From positions 29,446,392 through 29,510,391 of the forward strand of contig CM056552.1 in the NCBI GenBank assembly GCA_029721515.1: 64,000 nucleotides of DNA, written 5' to 3'. The notes beneath the pieces are model-generated. The model made no database searches and had not been told where the DNA came from. It was given only the letters and a program-made list of their open reading frames with translations. This document shows, piece by piece, positions 47,447-59,540 of the stretch (positions are counted from its first letter, which is position 1; each line of letters starts with the position of its first letter). The translations under genes were made by a program, and so were the position numbers. The DNA comes from Synanceia verrucosa (lineage: Eukaryota; Chordata; Actinopteri; Perciformes; Synanceiidae).

Positions 47447-47469
47447 TTTTTTTTTTTTTTTTTTTTTTT
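47447..47469. repeat. Poly(T) run, 23 bases
   Basis: Uninterrupted T run in a pyrimidine-rich region. It could be the reverse-strand tail of an old retroelement, but no element body is visible. Confidence 0.95.
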
Positions 47470-47830
47470 ACAAACACCCCTCCCTTCCCCTCCCCCATCA
47501 TTTCATCATCTCCCTGTCTTGTATTCATATAATCTGACACCCCCTCCCCTCCATCTTGATTTGATTCCTCTGTGTGTCTCGATCACTGCCCCCATCCCTC
47601 TCAGCCCTCCATCCCTTCTGTCCGCCGCTGCTGTCTTTCTTAACCCACTTTCAAGGCGAAACAATGGACACAATGAGGAGGGAGCCCCGAGGCGATGGGA
47701 GGGGATGTAGATGGCAGGGCCAGAGCAAGTATCAAAGGAGTACTTCCCACCGAGAGACAGAGAGGCAGCACTACTGCCCATCTGCTGAGCTGCTGAAAGG
47801 AAAGAGGCTGCTGACAGACAGCTGAGAGAG

Positions 47831-47834
47831 TGTG

Positions 47835-47873
<39 letters not shown>

Positions 47874-47888
47874 GTGTGTGTGTGTGTG
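47831..47888. repeat. (TG)n microsatellite with two CG steps
   Basis: About 29 units. Confidence 0.97.
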
Positions 47889-48217
47889 GATACTCATGTC
47901 TGCACCAACACACCTTGATGAAGGTTAGTCCCACTGTGGATTACATTTCAGAGTTTGAATTATGTCCTCAATGGACTTGAAATGTGTCATCCTAGACCAT
48001 ATTGTCAAGTTAATTTCTGAGGAAACATCAGTTTGGTGTGGTGGATGGTTTATAGCAAACTATGACCTGTGGGCTTTTAATCCAGCCTGTCGAACTTGTC
48101 CAAATTGTATTATTAAATTCAAATATATTATATTTAGGGCTGCCACCATATTAGTGTGATCCACTGTGGCATGTGTGACGGTAAGTCTAATTGCCTGAAA
48201 AGAGTAATAACTGAAGA

Positions 48218-48358
48218 AGATTAAAGCAGGTCATGAAGCAGAACTCCATTCAAAAAATCAAGGAAACCAACAACACAGTCATAACTAATGAGCAAACATG
48301 CTGATAAAATGAGATTAACCATCTTTTCTGAATCTGTCCAAATTCAGCAAACAAATAA
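48218..48358 (+). repeat. Dispersed repeat pair, copy 2
   Basis: Same order of blocks as 11815-11942, with a ~25-bp extra piece in the middle (ACTAATGAGCAAACATGCTG). Confidence 0.8.
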
Positions 48359-48919
48359 TCCACCAAAGAGCATCGTTAAAATATGAAATTGTAACATGAA
48401 ATGTATGAAAAGGAAAAGAGAAAGAGACGTTCTTTTCATGAACACAGCACCAGCCCTGGTTTATACACTTCTGATATCCATCAGCTTCATCCTGCTGTGG
48501 AGAAGAAGAAACCAGACTGTTGCAAATATGAACAAACCAACTTGACTCAAAATCTGACACCAAATCATTGACCAACAGGATGTATTTGGATACAGATGGA
48601 TTAGATTTTTCTCACTGACACTGTAATGAACTAATACACCTTAGTGTGCATGCAGCCATATAGATGCATACAAAAAAATATGAAAACAAGCTCTATGTAG
48701 GATATATCTGTTTCTGTACATTATGTCCTTTTCTACATAAAAAAATATTAAAAAAAAAAAAATGTTTAAATGCTTTACAATTTACACACCTGCATTTACC
48801 AAAACAAAACAAAACAACAGAACAACAACAGCAGAACAAAAGCTCAATGAAGGCAAATCTGTGGCATGGTGTGCAAATAATACTGAAATATAAATAATGC
48901 AATGCAATGTTAAGCCTTA
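48359..48919. other. Non-coding AT-rich interval
   Basis: Contains A runs near 48750 and CAAAA/CAACA steps near 48800-48840. No gene. Confidence 0.6.
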
Positions 48920-48945
48920 ACATACATACATATATATGTGTGTGT

Positions 48946-49014
<69 letters not shown>

Positions 49015-49062
49015 TAGATAGACAGATAGATATATGTGTGTGTGTGTATGTGTGTGTGTGTG
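48920..49062. repeat. Compound microsatellite (TA)n-(TAGA)n-(TG)n
   Basis: About 60 bp of pure TA from 48951, then TAGA/CAGA tetramers, then TG repeats. Confidence 0.97.
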
Positions 49063-52000
49063 GTGCAGCTGTAAGGTGTCAGTCATACAGTCATATCAGG
49101 TGACAGGCTGATAATGATGTTATTGATCTAGCGATGGGTTAACCGTGATCAATACAGCTGTGACAGCTAGTCAGCAGATAGTGGGAAAGCCCTGCAGGGT
49201 TCCCTTAAGGCTGTGCTTTGTTAACAAGTTTAGGTTCAGCTTCACTGTGAGCAGAGCCTTTTGTTGCAAACACTCCTCACCTGCCTGCCACACACAGGAA
49301 GTGACAGATGGGATATATGGTGGGAACAGCCCTTCAGGCATCCAGTTTAGTGACACTGTAAACTGAAAACTAGTCTTTTCAGGCTCAGTTCTATAGAGCT
49401 ATAGAGAGGATGAGCTGCAGAAGAGATTCAGAGCTTCTTCATCTAACATGTGTCACTGAAAAAAGACCTGGTCCCTCCAGCATTGATCAACAAATATCCA
49501 TGCCAGCTATTATTAATCATTATGAACAACATAACAGTGCACTGAACAGCTGTTGCCTACAGTAGCAGCCATTTCTCATCTGCAATTTCATTAATTAACA
49601 CTGAGGAAACAAAGATTGAATGCAAAACATGAATATAGACCAGGAAGGATTTCAACACAGATATGCTTGAGGCAATGAATTAAAACAACGTGATCCTAAA
49701 GAAGCTCCACTGGTGACCCTTAGAGGATGAAGTCTTCATTACATCCTGCAACACCAGAGAGAGGAGGGAGCCACTTCTGCTTCCATTTCCTTACAAATCT
49801 ATTTATTTAAGCTAGGGAAAGACCATGGGCTGAACAATTTCCTTCAGGATAATTAAAACTTTATACCATTTAGTTGCATTTTATGACAGTCTATTGGTGC
49901 TATCACATAGGAATGAATCATCCACTTTCATGCTATGTGCACTTTTCACACAGCTGGACCAGGTGCTTCTCTTCTCAGTTCATTATGTGACAGAAAACAG
50001 GACAGGAGCGTACTGATTTATTAGCCTTTAACTGTGGAAACACAACTGTCCGGCCATCTGCACTGAGGATCACGACTCACTGCACCTTGGTGGGAACAGA
50101 AACTGATTGATTAACACAAAGTGGGACAGATTAGCACTCAACTGATGGACTGGGATAATGATTAACCATGCAGGCCCTTTAATGGGGCTCATTTCCCCTG
50201 AACTCAAGCACAGCATCTGCTTGGTCCTTATAGCCAGAGGCAGTCCACAGGCCACACAGAGAGGCTGCTGTCATTTAGCAAGATGAAGCTGAATAAATAG
50301 TAAATGGTGCTAGCGCCCTCTAGTCTTCAGACCTGCTGTCAGGATCTGACACTGAACCAGTTTGGGGTTCAAAGGACAGGTGATAAATATTTACACACCT
50401 TGTCTAAAACATTTGGGCTTTTTAAACACACAGAACATTATTAAGAAATGTAACAATTACCTGAATTACTGAATAATGACTATTTAAACTGGACAGCAAT
50501 AAATGCAGATGCATTAATAAACTGGTTGCATTGGTCTGATCAGTATCAATACAGAACACACAGTTATTCAGACATAAATAAACTACATGGTTGAATGCCT
50601 CCACCAGTCAGGTTTCAGTTCACATTTATCTCTGTCTCACATATTATCACCTCATCATTTGACTCAAACTGCCATATCTATTAGTTGGGTTATGGTCAAA
50701 ATACATTTTTGAGGTCAAAGAGACCTTGACCTTTGATCTAATCATTTCAACCTTCAGTTCTGACAATCTCATTCTTGTTCTCTCATGTATTGCATCCAGA
50801 GTGGGATGGATGGGAGGTATAAATGCTGTGCAGATAACACCACCATTATTATTTGGACAGCGTTAACACATCATGAAAACACATCTGTTTCTGATGCTCT
50901 CATTTCTATGAATTCCTCAGACACAGGTGAGGGATGCAGCCTACCCATAGTCCTTCCAGTAACATACCCCTCAGTCATGACCCAGTTATTTCCACTGATG
51001 GTCTCTGTTGTTTCCTCACCACACTTTTCCAGTCTGTCACTATTCAGTCCTCATATCTCTCTGCTGCCTGTGATCCACCTCTCATCAGTCAAATAACCTC
51101 AATAAATCAAAAAAAAATACATATTTTAAAGTGCAAAATAACCACTAGTTTAACTTAAAGATAAGAATATTATATAATTGAATAGATAAATGGGAATAAA
51201 TTAGAAGGCCCTGAAATAACCTTATCCAGAACAAAACAAAATAGAAATTGCAGCTTCATTCTAGAGGCTCCACTTTAGCAGCACATCCAGTAATGTAGGA
51301 ACTATCAGGAGAGTTGCACCTCCTTTTGTCCTTATCACTGCTGAAAAAGCCATGTGTCACTTCTGATGCATATGCATGGCCAAATGTTGCGCACACATAG
51401 ACATACAGTACACAGAAATAGAGCAGACTATCAGCAGTGCTACTGAACAGACAGAATCACCCTGGGTTTAGTTAAAATGGGCATCATGAACAGTACTTAT
51501 CACAGTGGCAGAACACACATTTAATCATTACTCTCCTTCTGTGCATCCATTCAGCCTCAGGATAGAGCACAAGCAGCAGAGGGGTAGAAAGCTCTCTAAC
51601 CCTAGCTTTGATACTGCAGCGTATCAGACTGCCACAGTAAGACTGGATCACTGACCACACAGTTAGAGGGTCATCATATTTTAGACTAAATAGACAAAGT
51701 CAAGAGCAGGGATGATCTGCTGCTCCATTACAGTGCAGCAGAGGATAACATACTGCAGTAAAAAAAACAACTGCACCACCTTGGATGTGTGGCTAATAAA
51801 CAATCGAATCGAAGTGAAATGATTTCAAATGGAGAGGAGAGACAAACAAAGCAAGGCTGAACTTTAATTATCCTGATAACATCTGTGTGAGTAGCAGCGT
51901 CTACACTATCAGACGGTTTGTCTCAGAGGATCAGATCTGCTGACTGTGTCTTAACGGTAACCATGGAGCAGCCTGGAAAGAGGCCTGTGGCAAAGCTGTT

Positions 52001-52149
52001 GCTTAACACTTGTCAGTGTGCATCAACTGAGCAGAGCTAAGACCTGCATGTTCCAGAAGGCTTTCCTTACCGCTCATTAGACTTTTAACGTTTACTTAAT
52101 GTTCAAAATTAACTTTATTTTTCTCACCCGGAATAACCCTGTATTCTAA
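49063..52149. other. Non-coding interval
   Basis: No gene that I can support. A possible 127-bp exon at 50800-50926 is discussed among the findings. Confidence 0.55.
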
Positions 52150-52477
52150 GGGTGAGAAAAAATATTGATAAAGCAATATATCGCAATAGTTTTTCTTCTG
52201 AAATAATATTGATTTTTAATTTTTTAACATTACACGGGGATTTTTTTCCCCAAAAAAGTAGTGTTGTTAGGCCAATTGTAAATCCAGAACAAATTCAGCA
52301 CATAAAAATATATGTACTGTACATATATACATATTCATATATGTACATACTGTATATACAACTTGTATTTTAAGTCATTTGTGTAGAATATCATAATCTC
52401 TCGCAATATCACAAAATCACAATAATATACAACACGATACGTAACGTGTATTGCGATACGTACCGTATCGTGAAGTC
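52150..52477. mobile_element. hAT-like non-autonomous element, probable
   Basis: AAGGGTGAGAAAAAATATTG, GCAATATATCGCAATAG and the right side GCGATACGTACCGTATCGTG then AAGTCC resemble teleost hAT repeats that carry TATCGCAATA-type tracts and end in CGATACGGTATCGTGAAGTC. An AT-rich palindromic stretch (TACTGTACATATATACATAT) lies between. Recognition only. Confidence 0.45.
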
Positions 52478-53971
52478 CTTGTGTTCACCATCTGTCTGAA
52501 ACACTCCATTTTATCACTTCTTGAAAAATCCCAGTCTGCTCTGATTGGTCAACATTTGTGCAACCTGTCAAAAGCCCCTGAATCGGGACAGTTTAACACC
52601 AACAGCATGTTTAGACTACACAACAGTACACAGGCTGTTGCTTGACCACCACAGCTGTGGTGTTAGTTTTTATAGTGTTAAAGCTGCTGGCAGAGCAGAT
52701 GGAGGTGAGTACACTGGTACTGTATGTCACTGATTTTTGATTCATTAATTCATTAATTAATATGATGGTGTGTCACTGGGTGTGTTTTAATGCCAGCATG
52801 AAGCAGTGGTGGACTCAGAGGAGCCTGGAGCCTCCATTTATCCTCCAGTCATCCACCTGGCAGCCATCCACACAGCTCTGAGTCACTGCCCTTCACTCCA
52901 GACGCTCACTTCTGCTCTATTTGCATCCTTCCATTTTGATTTGTGCCGCTGTCTCCTTTTCCATCTCTTACTCCTCTCTTTCTCGTATTTTTCCTCCCAT
53001 CCTTCCCTGCAGCTTCTGTGAGGTGTTTAAAAATAGAAGCTGCTGAGAAGCAGAAAGTGATGAACACTTGAAGGCCCAGCTCAGGTAACCTGAGAGGAGC
53101 CGCAGATAGAGGATCAGCTAAAAAAGGGTTTCCACTGAAGGACAGTTGCGGTGGGATGATGCAGTTCATGTAGAAGGAAGTGACCACAGAACCGAATGTT
53201 AGAGAAGGTCAAGTTTAAATTGTGAATTTATAGCATCTCCACCAGTGTCCTGCACATAAGAGAGGGATGGTATTCATTCAATAAAGCAGATGAGAAAAAT
53301 ATTTACAGTATAGGCATCCTGCTGCATCCTGCAGACACAAATCAAGTCAAAATAAACACACATGTACCCACTGAGTGTCATCTAATTTTGTTACAGGTGT
53401 TTGTGAGGATGAAACAATCAGTTAATCCAGATTTGGGAAAAGTGGGCATCAGGAATATTCTCCCTGAATGCCAGAATAACTAGATGCATACATGTATGTA
53501 TTCACACTGAGATTTTCAGAGAAAAACACAGGATTCAAAAACTGCTGTTGAATTCATTATTGCACAGCAGTGTCTCCCTCATCCATTACCTATGACATCC
53601 ACCAACCCTTTTCTTTTACAATCCCAATAAAGTCAATGGGGCCATGAAAAATGCATGAAGCACATGACATAATGTTGAGCAAGGTTGTTGTCGGGCTACA
53701 TTTTCAGTCATGTCTGATGTTACAAGCATCACTGTGACTTGTATTCCTCCTAGAACAGAGTCACTCTTTCATAAAGACCGCACCTGTATGACACAAAGTC
53801 ATTAACGTGGACTCAATGAAACCCACCCAGCTACATGCTGTTGTCTGACTACATGACTCCATAAGCAGATCTCACACACAGGATGCTGACCATGGTTCAG
53901 ATGCCAGGAGAAGGATTAAAATCATCAGCATTAACCCCCAGGAGCTGACTGACTGTCTGCATGCCTGGTGT
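52478..53971. other. Non-coding interval
   Basis: No gene or named repeat seen. Confidence 0.6.
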
Positions 53972-53978
53972 ACACACA

Positions 53979-54020
<42 letters not shown>
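53972..54020. repeat. (CA)n microsatellite with one CATA step
   Basis: About 24 units; lies 190 bp before the large triplet array. Confidence 0.97.
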
Positions 54021-54023
<3 letters not shown>

Positions 54024-54206
54024 CACAAACATGCATCTGGACAACACACCATGCCAGGTGATCAGAGTGGTGCCAGCAGGCCTCCCTAATGCAGAATGAA
54101 TTCACCATCACTGGGCACCACCCATCTCTCCTTACTCCACCTGCATGGCTTCCTACTGCACTGGCTGCTCCATGTATCTGAATGGGAGGGATCCATGCAT
54201 CGTGAT
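54021..54206. other. Left flank of the triplet array
   Basis: Non-repetitive sequence. GGGCACCACCCATCTCTCCT followed by CCACCTGCATGGCTTCC faintly resembles the C-terminal reverse-transcriptase region of L2-type LINEs (TTPLLxSLHWLP), but too weakly to call. It ends sharply at the first array triplet. Confidence 0.5.
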
Positions 54207-54335
54207 AGTACTACTGCTGCTACTACTACTACTGCTACTACTAGTACTACTGCTACTATTAGTACTACTGCTGCTACTACTACTACTGCTACTACTAGTA
54301 CTACTGCTACTATTAGTACTACTGCTGCTACTACT
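54207..54335 (+). repeat. T-type founder section of the 54-bp triplet array
   Basis: Two identical 54-bp units (54207-54260 and 54261-54314), each of 18 triplets, begin AGTACTACTGCTGCTACT and end GCTACTATT. A third unit starts at 54315 and changes over at 54336, where ACT gives way to ACC. Every triplet here ends in T. One frame reads the 18-residue repeat TTATISTTAATTTTATTS in permuted phase. Confidence 0.97.
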
Positions 54336-56280
54336 ACCAGCACCACCGCCACTACCACTAGCAACGACCGCTACCATTAGCACCACCGCTGCGCCACCAC
54401 CACTACCACCGCCACCACCAGTACCACCGCCACCATTAGCACCACCGCTGCCACCACCACCACCGCCACTACTACTACCACCAGTACCACCATTAGCACC
54501 ACCGCCGCCACCACCACCACCGCCACCACCAGCACCACCGCCACCATTAGCACCACCGCCGCCACCACCACCACCGCCACCACCAGCACCACCGCCACCA
54601 TTAGCACCACCGCCGCCACCACCACCACCGCCACCACCAGCACCACCGCCACCATTAGCACCACCGCCGCCACCACCACCACCGCCACCACCAGCACCAC
54701 CGCCACCATTAGCACCACCGCCGCCACCACCACCACCGCCACCATTAGCACCACCGCCACCATTAGCACCACCGCCGCCACCACCACCACCGCCACCGCC
54801 ACCACCGCCACCATTAGCACCACCGCCGCCACCACCACCACCGCCACCACCAGCACCACCGCCACCATTAGCACCACCGCCGCTACCACCACCACCACCA
54901 CCGCCACCACCAGCACCACCGCCACCATTAGCACCACCACCGCCACCACCACCACCGCCACCACCAGCACCACCGCCACATTAGCACCACCGCCGCCACC
55001 ACCACCACCGCCACCACCAGCACCACCGCCACCATTAGCACCACCGCCGCCACCACCACCACCGCCACCACCAGCACCACCGCCACCATTAGCACCACCG
55101 CCGCCACCACCACCACCGCCACCGCCACCACCGCCACCACCAGCACCACCGCCGCCACCACCACCACCGCCGCCACCAGCACCACCGCCGCCACCACCAC
55201 CACCGCCGCCACCAGCACCACCGCCACCATTAGCACCACCGCCGCCACCACCACCACCGCCGCCACCAGCACCACCGCCACCAATAGCACCACCGCCGCC
55301 ACCACCACCACCGCCACCACCACCACCGCCACCACCAGCACCACCGCCACCACCAGCACCACCGCCGCCACCACCACCACCACCGCCACCACCAGCACCA
55401 CCACCGCCACCACCACCACCGCCACCACCAGCACCACCGCCACCACCAGCACCACCGCTGCCACCACCACCACCGCCACCACCAGCACCACCGCCACCAT
55501 TAGCACCACCGCCGCCACCACCACCACCGCCACCGCCACCACCGCCACCATTAGCACCACCGCCGCCACCACCACCACCGCCACCACCAGCACCACCGCC
55601 ACCATTAGCACCACCGCCGCCACCACCACCACCGCCACCACCAGCACCACCGCCACCATTAGCACCACCGCCGCCACCACCACCACCGCCACCGCCACCA
55701 CCGCCACCATTAGCACCACCGCCGCCACCACCACCACCGCCACCACCAGCACCACCGCCACCACCAGCACCACCGCCGCCACCACCAGCACCACCGCCAC
55801 CACCAGCACCACCGCTGCCACCACCACCACCGCCACCACCAGCACCACCGCCGCCACCACCACCACCGCCACCACCACCACCGCCACCACCAGCACCACC
55901 GCCACCATTAGCACCACCGCCGCCACCACCACCACCGCCACCACCAGCACCACCGCCGCCACCACCACCACCGCCACCACCAGCACCACCGCCACCACCA
56001 GCACCACCGCCGCCACCACCACCACCCACCGCCACCACCACCACCGCCACCACCAGCACCACCGCCACCATTAGCACCACCGCCGCCACCACCACCACCA
56101 CCGCCACCACCACCACCGCCACCATTAGCACCACCGCCGCCACCACCACCACCGCCACCACCAGCACCACCGCCACCATTAGCACCACCGCCGCCACCAC
56201 CACCGCCACCACCAGCACCACCGCCACCATTAGCACCACCGCCGCCACCACCACCACCGCCACCACCAGCACCACCGCCA

Positions 56281-56780
56281 CCATTAGCACCACCGCCGCC
56301 ACCACCACCACCGCCACCACCACCACCGCCACCATTAGCACCACCGCCGCCACCACCACCACCGCCACCACCACCACCGCCACCATTAGCACCACCGCCG
56401 CCACCACCACCGCCACCACCAGCACCACCGCCACCATTAGCACCACCGCCGCCACCACCACCACCGCCACCACCAGCACCACCGCCACCATTAGCACCAC
56501 CGCCGCCGCCACCACCACCGCCACCACCACCACCGCCACCACCACCACCGCCACCATTAGCACCACCGCCGCCACCACCACCGCCACCACCAGCACCACC
56601 GCCACCATTAGCACCACCGCCGCCACCACCACCACCGCCACCACCAGCACCACCGCCACCATTAGCACCACCGCCGCCACCACCACCACCGCCACCACCA
56701 CCACCGCCACCATTAGCACCACCGCCGCCACCACCACCGCCACCACCAGCACCACCGCCACCATTAGCACCACCGCCCAC
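56281..56780 (+). repeat. Higher-order block, copy 1 segment
   Basis: Nearly all of these ~500 bp recur 2,760 bp downstream at 59041-59540, with one substitution (ACCACCGCC to ACCACTGCC) up to about 56776, where copy 1 has CGCCCACC. Confidence 0.9.
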
Positions 56781-59040
56781 CACCACCACCACCGCCACCA
56801 CCAGCACCACCGCCACCATTAGCACCACCGCCGCCACCACCACCACCGCCACCACCAGCACCACCGCCACCATTAGCACCACCGTCACCACCAGCACCAC
56901 CACCGCCACCACCACCACCGCCACCACCACCACCGCCACCATTAGCACCACCGCCGCCACCACTACTTGCCACCACCAGCACCACCGCCACCACCAGCAC
57001 CACCACCACCACCACCACCACCGCCACCATTAGCACCACCGCCGCCATTAGCACCACCGCCGCCACCACCACCACCGCCACCGCCACCACCGCCACCGCT
57101 GCCACTAGCACCACCGCCACCACCAGCACCACCGCCACCATTAGCACCACCGCCGCCACCACCACCACCACCACCGCCACCACCAGCACCACCGCCACCA
57201 TTAGCACCACCACCGCCACCACCACCACCGCCACCACCAGCACCACCGCCATTATTAGCACCACCGCCGCCACCACCACCACCGCCACCACCAGCACCAC
57301 CGCCACCATTAGCACCACCGCCGCCACCACCACCACCGCCACCACCAGCACCACCGCCACCATTAGCACCACCGCCGCCACCACCACCACCGCCACCGCC
57401 ACCACCGCCACCACCAGCACCACCGCCGCCACCACCACCACCGCCGCCACCAGCACCACCGCCGCCACCACCACCACCGCCGCCACCAGCACCACCGCCA
57501 CCATTAGCACCACCGCCGCCACACCACCACCGCTGCCACCAGCACCACCGCCACCATTAGCACCACCGCTGCCACCACCACCACCGCCACCACCACCACC
57601 GCCACCACCAGCACCACCGCCACCACCAGCATACCACCGCCGCCACCACCACCACCACCGCCACCACCAGCACCACCACCGCCACCACCACCACCGCCAC
57701 CACCAGCACCACCGCCACCACCAGCACCACGGCCGCCACCACCACCACCGCCACCACCAGCACCACCGCCACCATTAGCACCACCGCCGCCACCACCACC
57801 ACCGCCACCGCCACCACCGCCACCATTAGCACCACCGCTGCCACCACCACCACCGCCACCGCCACCACCGCCACCATTAGCACCACTGCCGCCACCACCA
57901 CCACCGCCACCGCCACCACCGCCACCATTAGCACCACCACCACCGCCACCACCAGCACCACCGCCACCATTAGCACCACCGCCGCCACCACCACCACCGC
58001 CACCACCAGCACCACCGCCACCATTAGCACCACCGCCGCCACCACCACCACCGCCACCACCAGCACCACCGCCACCATTAGCACCACCGCCGCCACCACC
58101 ACCACCGCCACCACCAGCACCACCGCCACCATTAGCACCACCGCCGCCACCACCACCACCGCCACCACCAGCACCACCGCCACCATTAGCACCACCGCCG
58201 CCACCACCACCACCGCCACCACCAGCACCACCGCCACCATTAGCACCACCGCCGCCACCACCACCACCGCCACCACCAGCACCACCGCCGCCACCACCAC
58301 CACCGCCACCACCAGCACCACTGCCACCATTAGCACCACAGCCGCCACCACCACCACCGCCACCACCGCCACCATTAGCACCACCGCCGCCACCACCACC
58401 ACCGCCACCGCCACCACCGCCACCATTAGCACCACCGCCGCCACCACCACCACCGCCACCACCAGCACCACCGCCACCACCAGCACCACCGCCGCCACCA
58501 CCACCACCGCCACCACCAGCACCACCGCCGCCACCACCACCACCGCCACCACCAGCACCACCGCCGCCACCACCACCACCGCCACCACCACCACCGCCAC
58601 CACCAGCACCACCGCCACCATTAGCACCACCGCCGCCACCACCACCACCGCCACCACCAGCACCACCGCCGCCACCACCACCACCGCCACCACCAGCACC
58701 ACCGCCACCACCAGCACCACCGCCGCCACCACCACCACCGCCACCACCACCACCGCCACCACCAGCACCACCGCCACCACCAACACCACCGCCGCCACCA
58801 CCACCACCGCCACCACCAGCACCACCGCCACCATTAGCACCACCGCCGCCACCACAACCACCGCCACCACCACCACCGCCACCATTAGCACCACCGCCGC
58901 CACCACCACCACCGCCACCACCAGCACCACCGCCACCATTAGCACCACCGCCGCCACCACCACCGCCACCACCAGTACCACCGCCACCATTAGCACCACC
59001 GCCGCCACCACCACCACCGCCACCACCAGCACCACCGCCA

Positions 59041-59540
59041 CCATTAGCACCACCGCCGCCACCACCACCACCGCCACCACCACCACCGCCACCATTAGCA
59101 CCACCGCCGCCACCACCACCACCGCCACCACCACCACCGCCACCATTAGCACCACTGCCGCCACCACCACCGCCACCACCAGCACCACCGCCACCATTAG
59201 CACCACCGCCGCCACCACCACCACCGCCACCACCAGCACCACCGCCACCATTAGCACCACCGCCGCCGCCACCACCACCGCCACCACCACCACCGCCACC
59301 ACCACCACCGCCACCATTAGCACCACCGCCGCCACCACCACCGCCACCACCAGCACCACCGCCACCATTAGCACCACCGCCGCCACCACCACCACCGCCA
59401 CCACCAGCACCACCGCCACCATTAGCACCACCGCCGCCACCACCACCACCGCCACCACCACCACCGCCACCATTAGCACCACCGCCGCCACCACCACCGC
59501 CACCACCAGCACCACCGCCACCATTAGCACCACCGCCGCC
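59041..59540 (+). repeat. Higher-order block, copy 2 segment
   Basis: Matches 56281-56780. Its downstream private variant CCGTCACC (59641-59648) corresponds to 56882-56889 in copy 1 and to CCGTTGCC at 62225-62232 in copy 3. Confidence 0.9.

Larger units (their letters stand above)
46661..48217. other. Non-coding interval
   Basis: Includes a T run and one microsatellite. 47540-47830 is moderately GC-rich, but its frames are unrecognised. Confidence 0.55.

Noticed and set aside
47506..47934. 142-codon reverse-strand frame
   Set aside because: A third of it is His-Thr from a TG/CA microsatellite, and the rest overlaps frames on the other strand with no recognisable domain.
54030..54206. LINE (L2-type) reverse transcriptase C-terminal fragment
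   Set aside because: Only a faint resemblance over about 40 bases; the frame is not open across the expected motif.
54096..54380. Antifreeze-glycoprotein- or mucin-like gene reading Thr/Ala/Ser repeats
   Set aside because: The repeat is not the Thr-Ala-Ala tripeptide of antifreeze glycoproteins, no clear signal peptide or splice structure is visible, and the frame is lost at about 54366. The synonymous pattern is kept as a finding, not as a gene.
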